This document shows, in pieces, positions 54,174 through 63,416 of a stretch of DNA of 64,000 nucleotides. Position 1 is the first letter of the stretch; every line of letters starts with the position of its first letter. The stretch is from assembly GCA_945907735.1 (NCBI GenBank), contig CAMDTL010000007.1:1-64000 (forward strand). The letters run 5' to 3'. Source of the stretch: Methylotenera oryzisoli. Its GTDB lineage: Bacteria > Pseudomonadota > Gammaproteobacteria > Burkholderiales > Methylophilaceae. A program made the position numbers and the translations under genes. The notes under the pieces are model-generated. The model was not told where the DNA came from, searched no databases, and saw nothing but the letters and a program-made list of their open reading frames with translations.

Positions 54174-56096
54174 ATGGGCAAAATTATTGGTATTGATTTA
54201 GGTACGACAAACTCTTGCGTCGCCGTGATGGAAGGCGGCAAGCCACGCGTGATTGAAAACGCGGAAGGCACACGCACCACACCTTCAATTATCGCTTACC
54301 AAGAAGATGGCGAAATTTTAGCAGGCGCACCCGCTAAACGCCAAGCGGTGACTAACCCAAAAAATACGCTATATGCAGTTAAACGTCTAATTGGTCGCCG
54401 TTTTGAAGAAAAAGAAGTGCAAAAAGACATCAAGCTAATGCCTTACACCATTACCAAAGCCGACAACGGCGATGCATGGGTAGAAGTGCGTGGCCAAAAA
54501 ATGGCACCTCCACAAATCTCGGCTGAAGTATTACGCAAAATGAAAAAAACTGCCGAAGATTATTTAGGCGAAGAAGTGACCGAAGCGGTGATTACCGTAC
54601 CCGCTTACTTTAACGATAGCCAGCGCCAAGCCACTAAAGATGCGGGGCGTATTGCAGGCCTAGACGTAAAACGTATCATCAACGAGCCAACTGCAGCTGC
54701 ACTGGCATTTGGTTTGGATAAACAAGAAGGTGATCGCAAAATTGCCGTGTACGACTTAGGCGGCGGTACATTTGATGTGTCGATTATTGAAATCTCCAGC
54801 ATTGATGGTGAGCATCAGTTTGAAGTACTTTCAACCAATGGCGACACCTTCCTAGGTGGTGAAGACTTTGACAACCGCATCATCGACTTTTTAGCAGATG
54901 AATTTAAAAAAGAAAACGGCCTAGATTTACGCAACGATTTATTGGCTAAACAGCGCTTAAAAGAAGCGGCAGAAAAAGCCAAAATCGAATTATCTGGCGC
55001 GACGCAAACTGAGGTGAATTTGCCTTACATCACGGCCGATGCGACTGGACCCAAACATTTAGTGGTAAAAATCACCCGCGCCAAACTGGAAAGCTTGGTC
55101 GATGATTTAATTGAGCGCACGATGGCGCCTTGCAAAACGGCGATTAAAGATGCCGGCGTTAAAATTGAAGATATTACCGATGTGATTTTGGTTGGCGGTC
55201 AAAGCCGCATGCCAAAAGTGCAAGAAAAAGTGCAACAAATTTTTGGTAAAGAGCCACGTAAAGACGTGAACCCTGATGAAGCGGTGGCGGTTGGCGCGGC
55301 CATTCAGGGCGGCGTGCTGCAAGGCGATGTGAAAGATGTGTTGTTGCTTGATGTAACACCATTAAGTTTAGGCATTGAAACGCTAGGCGGCGTGATGACC
55401 AAAGTGATTAAGAAAAATACCACGATTCCTACCAAAGCATCGCAAACATTTTCAACCGCCGATGACAACCAAAATGCGGTGACGATACAGGTGTTGCAAG
55501 GTGAGCGCGAAATGGCCAGCGCCAATAAATCGCTCGGCCAGTTCAATTTAAGCGATATTCCACCAGCGCCACGTGGCATGCCGCAAATTGAAGTGACATT
55601 TGATATTGATGCCAACGGTATTTTGCATGTTTCTGCCAAAGATAAAGCCACTGGTAAAGAAAATAAAATTACCATTAAAGCAAATAGTGGCTTGAGTGAA
55701 GCTGAAATTCAGCAGATGGAAGAAGATGCGATTAAATATGCCGATGAAGACAAAAAGTATCGCGAACTAGTAGATGCACGTAACGCGGCGGACGGCATGG
55801 TGCACAGCGTGAAAAAATCGATGACTGAACATGGTGACAAGTTGGATGAAGCTGAAAAAACCGCCATTGAAACAGCCATTAAAGAGGTTGAAGATGTGTT
55901 GCAAAGTGACGACAAAGAAACCATCGAAGCCAAAACTAATACCCTAATGGAAGCCTCGCAAAAACTAGGCGAAAAAGTATATGCGGCGCAACAGGCCGAA
56001 CAAAATGCACAAAATGCGCAACCGAGCCAAGAAGGTGAAAAAACGGTGGATGCTGAAGTGGTAGATGCTGAGTTTGAAGAAGTGAAAAAAGAATAA
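54174..56096 (+). CDS. dnaK: Chaperone DnaK (Hsp70)
   Basis: ATP-driven chaperone. The 640-aa protein has the actin-like ATPase domain ([87 protein letters not shown]). The linker [19 protein letters not shown] leads into the substrate domain and helical lid. The C-terminus ends in acidic [19 protein letters not shown] precedes the ATG. The 125-base gap after grpE contains a weak AATAGCCTT/AAGGCTATT hairpin at about 54056-54086 that may set the grpE:dnaK ratio. Confidence 0.98.
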   Translation: MGKIIGIDLGTTNSCVAVMEGGKPRVIENAEGTRTTPSIIAYQEDGEILAGAPAKRQAVTNPKNTLYAVKRLIGRRFEEKEVQKDIKLMPYTITKADNGDAWVEVRGQKMAPPQISAEVLRKMKKTAEDYLGEEVTEAVITVPAYFNDSQRQATKDAGRIAGLDVKRIINEPTAAALAFGLDKQEGDRKIAVYDLGGGTFDVSIIEISSIDGEHQFEVLSTNGDTFLGGEDFDNRIIDFLADEFKKENGLDLRNDLLAKQRLKEAAEKAKIELSGATQTEVNLPYITADATGPKHLVVKITRAKLESLVDDLIERTMAPCKTAIKDAGVKIEDITDVILVGGQSRMPKVQEKVQQIFGKEPRKDVNPDEAVAVGAAIQGGVLQGDVKDVLLLDVTPLSLGIETLGGVMTKVIKKNTTIPTKASQTFSTADDNQNAVTIQVLQGEREMASANKSLGQFNLSDIPPAPRGMPQIEVTFDIDANGILHVSAKDKATGKENKITIKANSGLSEAEIQQMEEDAIKYADEDKKYRELVDARNAADGMVHSVKKSMTEHGDKLDEAEKTAIETAIKEVEDVLQSDDKETIEAKTNTLMEASQKLGEKVYAAQQAEQNAQNAQPSQEGEKTVDAEVVDAEFEEVKKE

Positions 56097-56121
56097 AAAA
56101 GCAGCTGATAGACCTTAGTCA

Positions 56122-56200
56122 TTAGTCGTTAGTGTTGCAAAATTGCACTAGCGACTTTTGGCTATTCACCTCCAACTAACAACCACAAACTAACGACTAA
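56122..56200 (+). promoter_or_regulatory. Long inverted repeat between dnaK and dnaJ
   Basis: TTAGTCGTTAGT at 56122-56133 and ACTAACGACTAA at 56189-56200 are perfect 12-base complements, with a smaller TTGCAA-centred hairpin inside. The right arm ends 3 bases before the dnaJ ATG, where no Shine-Dalgarno sequence is seen. It could hide the dnaJ start region in mRNA. Confidence 0.5.
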
Positions 56201-56203
56201 ATT

Positions 56204-57328
56204 ATGGCAGCAAAAAGAGATTATTACGAAGTATTAGGCGTAAATAAAGACGCCTCTGTAGAAGATATTAAAAAATCTTATCGCAAACTGGCGATGAAGT
56301 ATCACCCTGACCGTAACCCGGACAATCCGAAATCAGAAGCGCAATTTAAAGAGGCAAAAGAAGCCTATGAAATGCTTTCTGACGACCAAAAACGCAGTGC
56401 GTACGACCAATATGGACACGCGGGTGTTGAGCAAGGCGCAGGCGGGGCGGGTGGCTTTGGTAGTGCGGGTTTTGGCGATGCATTTGGTGATATTTTCGGC
56501 GATATTTTTGGTGGCGGACGCGCGGGCGGGCAACGCAATAATGTGTATCGCGGTGCCGATTTACGCTACAACATGGAAGTTAGCCTAGAAGACGCAGCCA
56601 AAGGTACTGAGACTAAAATCCGCATCCCTGTGCAAACCACTTGCGAAACTTGCAAAGGCAATGGCGCGCGCCCTGGCACACAGCCCGTTACTTGCACCAC
56701 CTGCGGCGGACACGGCCAAGTACGCATGCAGCAAGGCTTTTTCTCTGTGCAACAAACCTGCCCCAAATGTCACGGCAATGGCAAAATGGTGAAGGAGCCT
56801 TGCCCTACTTGCCACGGTGCTGGCCGCGTAAAACAGAACAAAACTTTGTCTGTCAAAATCCCCGCTGGCGTAGATGAAGGCGACAGAATTCGCCTCACTG
56901 GTGAAGGGGAAGCTGGCGTCAATGGCGGCCCAACAGGCGATTTGTATGTGGTGATTCACCTAAAAAATCACGCAATTTTTCAACGCGATGGCGGAAATTT
57001 ACATTGCGAAATGCCGATTAGCTTTAGCACGGCAGCGTTGGGTGGCGAGATTGAAGTACCAACACTAGGTGGCTCTGCCAAGATGAAAATACCGGCAGAA
57101 ACCCAAACAGGTGGTGTATTCAGGCTAAAAGGCAAAGGCATTAAACCATTAAGACAATCTGACCATGGCGATTTAATGGTGCATGTGGTGGTAGAAACAC
57201 CAGTGAAACTGACTGAAAAACAAAAAGATTTACTACGTGAATTTGACATCAGCACCCAAGCCGATGCCGGCAAACACAGCCCAAAAAACAAAAGCTGGGT
57301 AGATAAAGCGAAAGACTTTTTTGGTTAA
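56204..57328 (+). CDS. dnaJ: Co-chaperone DnaJ (Hsp40)
   Basis: DnaJ stimulates DnaK ATP hydrolysis and delivers substrates. The 374-aa class A protein has the J domain ([20 protein letters not shown] and the HPD in KYHPDRNP), and a Gly/Phe-rich linker (about 75-110). Four CxxCxGxG zinc repeats follow ([32 protein letters not shown]), then C-terminal beta domains with [12 protein letters not shown] and [12 protein letters not shown]. All Zn ligands are intact. A long inverted repeat separates it from dnaK, and no ribosome site is obvious. Confidence 0.97.
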   Translation: MAAKRDYYEVLGVNKDASVEDIKKSYRKLAMKYHPDRNPDNPKSEAQFKEAKEAYEMLSDDQKRSAYDQYGHAGVEQGAGGAGGFGSAGFGDAFGDIFGDIFGGGRAGGQRNNVYRGADLRYNMEVSLEDAAKGTETKIRIPVQTTCETCKGNGARPGTQPVTCTTCGGHGQVRMQQGFFSVQQTCPKCHGNGKMVKEPCPTCHGAGRVKQNKTLSVKIPAGVDEGDRIRLTGEGEAGVNGGPTGDLYVVIHLKNHAIFQRDGGNLHCEMPISFSTAALGGEIEVPTLGGSAKMKIPAETQTGGVFRLKGKGIKPLRQSDHGDLMVHVVVETPVKLTEKQKDLLREFDISTQADAGKHSPKNKSWVDKAKDFFG

Positions 57329-57515
57329 ATCAAAAGAACTTTTCAAGTAAATTCGCTGTCGAAACATGGTAATAATGATTTATGCGGGTGGGCGTTGATG
57401 CTTGCCATATGCGTTTCAAAGACAGATGCGGAACTGAATTTTTACGGCCTGTCTCTCACCATTTGGCGCTATCTTGCGCAGCCTTTACTTAACGTGCTGA
57501 TGGAGGAGAATAATC

Positions 57516-58022
57516 ATGAAACGCATGTATTTTTTAGTCCCCGGGATTGGAATCACCAAAAAAATTGTCGATGTTCTGTTGCTGGCGCGGGTTGATCAGC
57601 GCCACATTCATGTATTAGCCAAACGCGATACCCCACTTAAAGACCTGCCAGAAGCGTCGTTGCTGCAAAAGAGCGATTTCGTGCCTGCGCTAGAACGCGG
57701 CATGGTATTTGGTGGGCTGACTGGCATTGTGTTGGGTGCTATTGTGATGGCGTTTCCAGGTGAATTAGTGCTGAGTGGCGGCACGATTTTAGCTACGTTT
57801 TTAATTGGCTCTGGCCTTGGCGCATGGATATCGAGCATGATAGGCAGCAGTGTTGACAACAGCCAGATTGCACGGTTTGCACCAGCCATTGAAAGCGGTA
57901 AGTTTTTGATGATGGTAGATGTACCGCGCAGTCGCACAGAAAGTATTGAGCAACTGGTAAAAAATCGCTATCCACAAGCGATATGCGAAGGAACAGAGCC
58001 AACCATGCCTGCCTTCCCTTAA
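57516..58022 (+). CDS. DUF1269-like membrane protein
   Basis: A 168-aa protein with a soluble N-terminal alpha/beta part (YFLVPGIGITKKIVDVLLLA, then RVDQRHIHVLAKR). A central glycine-rich hydrophobic pair of helices follows (GMVFGGLTGIVLGAIVMAFP and TILATFLIGSGLGAWISSMI), then a C-terminal domain ending RTESIEQLVKNRYPQAICEG. This resembles DUF1269/general-stress 17M-like proteins with a central glycine zipper. GGAGG precedes the ATG by 11 bases. Function is unknown. The 187 bases after dnaJ hold no clear gene. Confidence 0.7.
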   Translation: MKRMYFLVPGIGITKKIVDVLLLARVDQRHIHVLAKRDTPLKDLPEASLLQKSDFVPALERGMVFGGLTGIVLGAIVMAFPGELVLSGGTILATFLIGSGLGAWISSMIGSSVDNSQIARFAPAIESGKFLMMVDVPRSRTESIEQLVKNRYPQAICEGTEPTMPAFP

Positions 58023-58048
58023 TCATTAGCACGCTTAATTTGTAAGGC

Positions 58049-58087
58049 ATGCCCTGCAATCCAATTTCCATGCTGGTTGCAGGGCAT
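58049..58087. terminator. Bidirectional terminator hairpin
   Basis: ATGCCCTGCAA at 58049-58059 and TTGCAGGGCAT at 58077-58087 form a perfect 11-pair stem between two convergent genes. An AT-rich stretch follows on the plus side. Confidence 0.65.
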
Positions 58088-58094
58088 ATATTTA

Positions 58095-58340
58095 TTATAT
58101 TAAGCTATTTTGAATCGTTTTTAGCTCTGCAGCTGTATCATTAAAGTCATCATAACTTTTGCCCGCAGTGCGTGCATACCAATATTGGCTGTTCCACACA
58201 TCTCCTTCAATTTTGTGCAACACAGCATGAATCCAGTTGGCAGTGTTGTCTGAGTAATCTTGCGCGATGTTGTGCGATTTATGCCAATCACCATCCAGTG
58301 CGGCTTGCACGGCAATTTTGAGTTGTTCGGTATTACTCAC
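58095..58340 (-). CDS. Small conserved hypothetical protein
   Basis: An 81-aa soluble, acidic protein, probably all helical, with QAALDGDWHKSHNIAQDYSD and ANWIHAVLHKIEGDVWNSQY followed by WYARTAGK. The tryptophan/histidine-rich repeat-like helices look like a short two-helix-repeat (TPR-like) unit. I recognise the pattern as occurring in other proteobacteria but know no function. GTG at 58340 is the start, 6 bases after the gloA stop, so the two genes are probably one transcript. Confidence 0.65.
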   Translation of the reverse strand: MSNTEQLKIAVQAALDGDWHKSHNIAQDYSDNTANWIHAVLHKIEGDVWNSQYWYARTAGKSYDDFNDTAAELKTIQNSLI

Positions 58341-58346
58341 TTCGCG

Positions 58347-58751
58347 TCATTCCCGTGGATATTCAATCGTGCCCTTTTGGATGAATTCTATCTTGTAGCC
58401 ATCTGGGTCTTCAATAAACGCGATAACTAGCGCGCCATGCTTCATCGGCCCAGCTTCGCGCACCACTTTGCCGCCCTTTTGTTTCACCTGCTCACAAGCT
58501 TGGTAGGCATCATCCACCTCTATCGCCATATGGCCATAAGCGCCACCTAGTTCGTAACTCGGTTTACCGTAATTGTAGGTGAGCTCGAGCACCGTGTTGT
58601 CGTATTCGTTGCCGTAACCCACAAACGCCAACGTAAATTCGCCATCGGGATAATCGCTGGTACGCAACAATTTCATGCCCAACACATCGGTGTAAAAATT
58701 AATAGAACGTTGTAAATCACCGACGCGTAGCATGGTGTGTAACACTCTCAT
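58347..58751 (-). CDS. gloA: Lactoylglutathione lyase (glyoxalase I)
   Basis: GloA converts the methylglyoxal-glutathione hemithioacetal to S-lactoylglutathione. The 134-aa protein has two VOC modules. Metal ligands are visible as the first histidine in [19 protein letters not shown], the glutamate in [10 protein letters not shown], the histidine in [14 protein letters not shown], and the glutamate in [11 protein letters not shown]. This is the short, Ni-dependent bacterial type. The ferredoxin gene lies 24 bases upstream on the same strand. Confidence 0.96.
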   Translation of the reverse strand: MRVLHTMLRVGDLQRSINFYTDVLGMKLLRTSDYPDGEFTLAFVGYGNEYDNTVLELTYNYGKPSYELGGAYGHMAIEVDDAYQACEQVKQKGGKVVREAGPMKHGALVIAFIEDPDGYKIEFIQKGTIEYPRE

Positions 58752-58775
58752 ACGTTTTCCTTAGCTGTCATTTGA

Positions 58776-59060
<285 letters not shown>

Positions 59061-59168
59061 TCACTCACTCCTAGCCTATACAAGGCAATATGTCTGCGTC
59101 GTTCGTTCCGCGGCTTCTTGCGCTTCATCTCGCAAGAACAAATGCCTATCGTATTAATCAATTTATTT

Positions 59169-59657
59169 TTATCTTCCTAGTTTGTTCTTAATCGCCGCTT
59201 CCACCGTGGGCGAGACGAACTGGTGCACGTCGCCATCCAATATAGCGACTTCGCGCACCAGCGTGCTTGATACAAACATATATTGTTCAGAAGGCGTAAA
59301 AAATATGGTCTCTAATTTAGAGTAGAGCTTGCGATTCATGCCGGCGAGTTGAAATTCATACTCAAAATCGCTGGCCGCGCGTAAGCCGCGCACCACAATT
59401 TGCGCGCCCTGCTCTTGCACAAATTGCATCAATAAGCTATTGAAACCGACCACTTTCACGTTATCTGCTTTTTTTAAAACACTGTGCGCCAACAATACGC
59501 GCTCTTCTAGGCTAAACAACGTGCGCTTATTGGTGCTGCCCGCCACCGCCACGATGACTTCATCAAACAAATCGGCGGCACGGCGCACAATATCCTCGTG
59601 CCCCAAGGTGATGGGGTCGAATGTGCCAGGGTAAACAGCAATGCAGTTTTTACTCAT
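59169..59657 (-). CDS. coaD: Phosphopantetheine adenylyltransferase
   Basis: CoaD joins 4'-phosphopantetheine and ATP to dephospho-CoA, the penultimate step of CoA synthesis. The 162-aa protein has [20 protein letters not shown] with the T/HxGH motif, [20 protein letters not shown], and [17 protein letters not shown]. It lies between the ferredoxin gene and rsmD; coaD next to rsmD is a conserved pairing, although a repeat element of 137 bases is placed between them here. Confidence 0.97.
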   Translation of the reverse strand: MSKNCIAVYPGTFDPITLGHEDIVRRAADLFDEVIVAVAGSTNKRTLFSLEERVLLAHSVLKKADNVKVVGFNSLLMQFVQEQGAQIVVRGLRAASDFEYEFQLAGMNRKLYSKLETIFFTPSEQYMFVSSTLVREVAILDGDVHQFVSPTVEAAIKNKLGR

Positions 59658-59713
59658 AGAAATAACCTCAAATTTTCACTATGCTCATTTTAAACCTAAA
59701 AACTCACAATTTC

Positions 59714-59850
59714 GTCATTCCCGCGCAGGGGCGTAGCAGGGGTTTCGCACAGCATGCTGTGCGCCTGCGTAACGGTTGCCAGCACGCCCTGCAAGGGGAA
59801 TCTAGGCGATTTTCTTAAGTGAACTGAATTCCCACCTGCGCGGGAATGAC
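59714..59850. repeat. 137-base TIR element (MITE-like) overlapping rsmD
   Basis: GTCATTCCCGCGCAGG at 59714-59729 and its exact complement at 59835-59850 form 16-base terminal inverted repeats. The interior contains GCACAGCATGCTGTGC, another palindrome. The right 36 bases are the last codons and stop of rsmD. It belongs to the TGTCAT family and has no coding capacity of its own. Confidence 0.82.
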
Positions 59851-60414
59851 AAACGAGAGTAAATGATAAAACACATTGCCCGCTTTGCTTTGCTTTTTCA
59901 CTAGCCAATGTTCATTCGATTTTATCTCAAACTCTGCCTCAACATACACCACGCCATTCTCGCTAACATGCTGATTTAAAAGTGGTAGTAACTTATCTAG
60001 CCAAGTTTTATGATAAGGCGGATCACAAAAAATAATATCAAATCTTTGTGTATTCTGACTTAAAAAAACTAAGACATCTTGGTTGAGAGTTTGACAATTA
60101 TCCGCTTTTAAAAGCGTTTGATTTTGCACAAGTGATTGGTAAGCTAAATTAGAACTTTCAATCATCACTACATTTTTGGCATTGCGTGATAAGGCCTCAA
60201 ACCCAAACGCACCCGTGCCTGCGAACAAATCTAAACAGGTTTTGCCTGTTAAATCTTGTCCCAGCCAATTAAATACCGTGATGCGCACGCGCTCTGGCGT
60301 AGGGCGTAAACCTTCAACAGTCGGGAATTTTAATAATCGACTGCGCCAAACACCAGCATTGATGCGGACTTGGTTGGTGGTGCTGGTTCTTTTTGTTGAT
60401 TTTGAAGATGGCAA
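59815..60414 (-). CDS. rsmD: 16S rRNA (guanine966-N2)-methyltransferase RsmD
   Basis: RsmD methylates G966 of 16S rRNA with SAM. The 199-aa protein has RINAGVWRSRLLKFP, GLRPTPERVRITVFNWL, the SAM motif CLDLFAGTGAFGFEALSR, and catalytic IIFCDPPYHK (DPPY in place of NPPY, normal for the family). The last 11 residues, VIPAQVGIQFT, and the stop come from the end of the intergenic TIR element, so the native C-terminus has been replaced. The earliest start is TTG at 60414; no in-frame ATG precedes the conserved part. Confidence 0.93.
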   Translation of the reverse strand: MPSSKSTKRTSTTNQVRINAGVWRSRLLKFPTVEGLRPTPERVRITVFNWLGQDLTGKTCLDLFAGTGAFGFEALSRNAKNVVMIESSNLAYQSLVQNQTLLKADNCQTLNQDVLVFLSQNTQRFDIIFCDPPYHKTWLDKLLPLLNQHVSENGVVYVEAEFEIKSNEHWLVKKQSKAGNVFYHLLSFVIPAQVGIQFT

Positions 60415-60466
60415 ACTATTAAATAGTGCAAATTAAAGGTAACAGCTTAACTAAATATCTATCCAT

Positions 60467-60602
60467 TGTCATTCCGATGAAATGAGATTAGCAGACAAGC
60501 CACGAAGTGGATACTCGCAAAGTCGGAATCTAGTGACTTTAAAGACGCTGGATTCCCCTGTATCGCCGTACGGGGCAGGCTCAGAGTCAAGCACAGAATG
60601 AC
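60467..60602. repeat. TGTCATTC-family element, imperfect
   Basis: Begins TGTCATTCCGATGAAATG and ends CACAGAATGAC, about 136 bases, like the copy at 59714-59850 in size but with degenerate ends. It fills the gap between rsmD and the M16 peptidase pair. Confidence 0.6.
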
Positions 60603-60609
60603 GGATTAT

Positions 60610-61905
60610 TTACTGCGCGGCGACAGTAATGGTCACGAAATTTTCAGGTTTTACGCGTCGTTGAAACGCATCTTGAATTTTCCTAGCGGTCACTTTTGAA
60701 ATTTCTTTATTAAAATCATCAAGATAAGTCATTGGCAATTTATAAAAACCAATCACGCTCAAGTAATCCAAAATCTTGCCATTACTATCAATCCGCATAG
60801 GGAAGCCCCCAGTAATATTATCTTTTGCCGCTTTAAGCTCTTTCTCCGTTACCCCATTTTGCATAAATCTAGCCAAAGTAGCGTTCACCACTGTGAGCGC
60901 CTCGCTCGCTTGTTCTTTTTTGGTTTGCAAACCAATTTGAAATGGGCCCAGCTCGGCCATCGGCATAAAATAGCTGTACACGCTGTAAACCAACCCACGT
61001 TTTTCGCGCACTTCCTCAGTCAGCCGCGAAACAAAACCGCCACCACCCAAAATATAGTTGCCGACATAGAGTGAAAAATAATCCGCGTCGCCACGCTTAA
61101 GGCCTGGGTAGCCCAGCAAAATGTGCGCTTGTGAAGCAGGATGCTTAATATTTTGTACGCGGGCAGAAGTTGGTACAAGCACCTCTGAAATCTTTGTCAA
61201 TGTTGGCCCATGGGGCAGATCTTTTGAGATTTTTTCGGCAGTTTCACGCGCTTGTGGCTCTGTCATGTCGCCAATCAGCGCAATGACCGCACTTTTGGCG
61301 GTATAGAAAGTTTGATAAAAACTGACTAAATCGTCACGCTTCATCGCCATAATGGTGTCAATCTCGCCATTTTCATCCAAGCCATATGGATGATTTGGGT
61401 AGAGTGCCTGCATAAACGCTTTGTTCGAGATGCTTTCTGGTTGCATTGCGGCTTCTTTTAATCCTGCCACAATGCGCGTTTTTTCACGTTCCAAAATAGC
61501 CTGCGGAAAGTCTGGTTTATGCAAAATTTTATTAAAAGTTTCCAGTGCTTTTGCTTGCTCGCTAGTGAGTGTGCGCAACTTAAACGCGGCGCGATCTGCA
61601 TCCAACTCACCGCCAAAAATTGCGCCAATATCGGCAAATTTGTTAGTAATCACTTCTTCTGACATGGCTTCTGTACCTAGCGTCATCATATAACGTGTCA
61701 CCCCTGCTACACCCGATGTCGCTTTGGTATCGCGCGCACTGCCAGCGGGGAAATTCACCGCCAAATCGATAATCGGCAGGTCGTGATTCTCGACAAAATA
61801 CACTTCTGAACCGCTGCTGGTTTGCCAGTGTTGGATTTTAACTGCGGCGTTTGCTGTAAAGCCATACACAACAAAAAGTAAGGTAAGCACAATTTTATAA
61901 AACAT
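60610..61905 (-). CDS. M16 peptidase-like protein lacking HxxEH
   Basis: A 431-aa periplasmic M16-family protein. The signal peptide is MFYKIVLTLLFVVYGFTANA. Where active partners have HxxEH, this one has GVTRYMMTLGTEAMS, so the zinc site is missing. The conserved C-terminal-domain block GGGGFVSRLTEEVREKRGLV, which supplies substrate-binding arginine and tyrosine in M16B pairs, is intact. It probably forms a heterodimer with the active M16 protein encoded just upstream, as in mitochondrial processing peptidase-like pairs. ATG at 61905 gives the signal peptide; an upstream in-frame ATG overlaps the neighbour. Confidence 0.88.
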   Translation of the reverse strand: MFYKIVLTLLFVVYGFTANAAVKIQHWQTSSGSEVYFVENHDLPIIDLAVNFPAGSARDTKATSGVAGVTRYMMTLGTEAMSEEVITNKFADIGAIFGGELDADRAAFKLRTLTSEQAKALETFNKILHKPDFPQAILEREKTRIVAGLKEAAMQPESISNKAFMQALYPNHPYGLDENGEIDTIMAMKRDDLVSFYQTFYTAKSAVIALIGDMTEPQARETAEKISKDLPHGPTLTKISEVLVPTSARVQNIKHPASQAHILLGYPGLKRGDADYFSLYVGNYILGGGGFVSRLTEEVREKRGLVYSVYSYFMPMAELGPFQIGLQTKKEQASEALTVVNATLARFMQNGVTEKELKAAKDNITGGFPMRIDSNGKILDYLSVIGFYKLPMTYLDDFNKEISKVTARKIQDAFQRRVKPENFVTITVAAQ

Positions 61906-61924
61906 TTTTATTCTCTGAATTTTC

Positions 61925-63322
61925 TTAATGCGTGTGGGGTTGTCCGATGGGTTTCGCATTCGGATCAATCGGTTGCGGGTCTAGCGTTGCCACCGTCATA
62001 TTATCTTTAATCAGGTATTTCTTCGCCACCGCCTGAATTTGCGTTGAAGTCACCGCCTTCAATTTCTCAGAATATTCATCCAATAAGCGCCAACTGTAGC
62101 CCATGGTTTCAAGCTGACCGATTTGCATGGCTTGGTAAAACATCGAATCACGTTGGTAAATATCGGATGCAATCACCGCCACTTTTACGCGATCCAGCTC
62201 TTGCTGCGTCACACCGCCCGTTTTAATCAACTCAACTTGTGCAAGTAATGCAGCTTCTAATTCCGCCACGGTTTTGCCTTCAGAAGGCGTACCCACAAAC
62301 TCAAAAAGTGATTCACGTCCGCGTGAGGTACTGTCGTAACCCGCACCGACATCCACCGCCAAGGCGGTTTCGCGCACGAGTTTTTGGTTTAATCTAGCAG
62401 AATCATTACCACTGAGCACCCCCGCTAGAACATCCAATGCATAAGGCTCCCAGTCCTGTTCTGGCGTGATTGAAGCACTGGATAATTCAAACCCCACTAG
62501 CGTAGGCACATGGAAACCCATCGTCAAATACGGCAACTTGCCTGGTGCTTTTACCACCACGCGGCGCTCGCCAATTTGCACTGGCTCAGTTTGCGGTTTA
62601 CGCATAGGCAAAATATGCGACTTTAATGGGCCAAAATATTGCTTAGCAAGTTTTAAAACATCAGCCGTTTTTACATCACCAACCACCACAATCGTCGCGT
62701 TATTAGGCGCATACCACGTGCGATACCACTCACGCGCATCGGCGGCGGTCATGTTTTCCAAATCGTTCATCCAGCCCACCACTGGCCGTGCGTAAGGGTG
62801 CGCTTTAAACGCGGTCGCTTGAAATTGCTCATTCACCTTGGATTGCGGCTTGTCTTCGGTGCGCCAGCGACGCTCTTCCATCACCACTTGAATTTCTTTA
62901 ACAAACTCTGCATCAGTAATTTGTAAATTCACCATGCGGTCAGCTTCTAACTTGAATGATAGCGGCAATCTAGATTTTTCTAACTGCTGAAAATAACAAG
63001 TGTAATCTTGCCCAGTAAACGCATTTTCTTTACCGCCAGCGGCTGCAACCATGCGAGAAAACTGCCCTGCTTTCACTTTTTTTGTGCCTTTGAACATCAT
63101 GTGTTCCAGCACATGCGCCACGCCCGTTTTGCCATTCACTTCATCCAGCGCCCCTGCGCGATACCACACTTGCGACACCACGACTGGCGCACGATGATCT
63201 TCTTGCACCACAAGCTTTAAGCCATTGCTGAGCTTAAATTCTTGAATTTCTGCTTTTACCAATGCAGGCATGAGCATGCAAAACCCTAGCAGCAGGCTTG
63301 TTTTAAAATGTGTAAATTGCAA
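61925..63322 (-). CDS. M16 zinc peptidase, catalytic member
   Basis: A 465-aa exported M16B peptidase. The signal peptide includes FKTSLLLGFCMLMPALVKA. The zinc motif is GVAHVLEHMMFKGT (HxxEH), with the distal glutamate region in ADRMVNLQITDAEF and EERRWRTEDKP. WYAPNNATIVVVGDV and SGNDSARLNQKLVRE follow in the second half. I chose TTG at 63322, which has TAGGA about 7 bases away and leads straight into the signal peptide; ATG at 63349 is also open. Substrates are unknown. It pairs with the downstream inactive paralogue 19 bases away. Confidence 0.9.
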   Translation of the reverse strand: MQFTHFKTSLLLGFCMLMPALVKAEIQEFKLSNGLKLVVQEDHRAPVVVSQVWYRAGALDEVNGKTGVAHVLEHMMFKGTKKVKAGQFSRMVAAAGGKENAFTGQDYTCYFQQLEKSRLPLSFKLEADRMVNLQITDAEFVKEIQVVMEERRWRTEDKPQSKVNEQFQATAFKAHPYARPVVGWMNDLENMTAADAREWYRTWYAPNNATIVVVGDVKTADVLKLAKQYFGPLKSHILPMRKPQTEPVQIGERRVVVKAPGKLPYLTMGFHVPTLVGFELSSASITPEQDWEPYALDVLAGVLSGNDSARLNQKLVRETALAVDVGAGYDSTSRGRESLFEFVGTPSEGKTVAELEAALLAQVELIKTGGVTQQELDRVKVAVIASDIYQRDSMFYQAMQIGQLETMGYSWRLLDEYSEKLKAVTSTQIQAVAKKYLIKDNMTVATLDPQPIDPNAKPIGQPHTH

Positions 63323-63416
63323 AATTTTTCCTATTATTTCCAAAGTCATCCTAATGACCCATTCTAATTTGCTTTAGTTCGTAGCAGCAATGTGAGATTA
63401 CGATTAAAATAGCACG

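Noticed and set aside
57329-57515. Small gene after dnaJ (ATG near 57395)
   Set aside because: The frame overlaps the DUF1269-like start, lacks a ribosome site and has no recognisable features.
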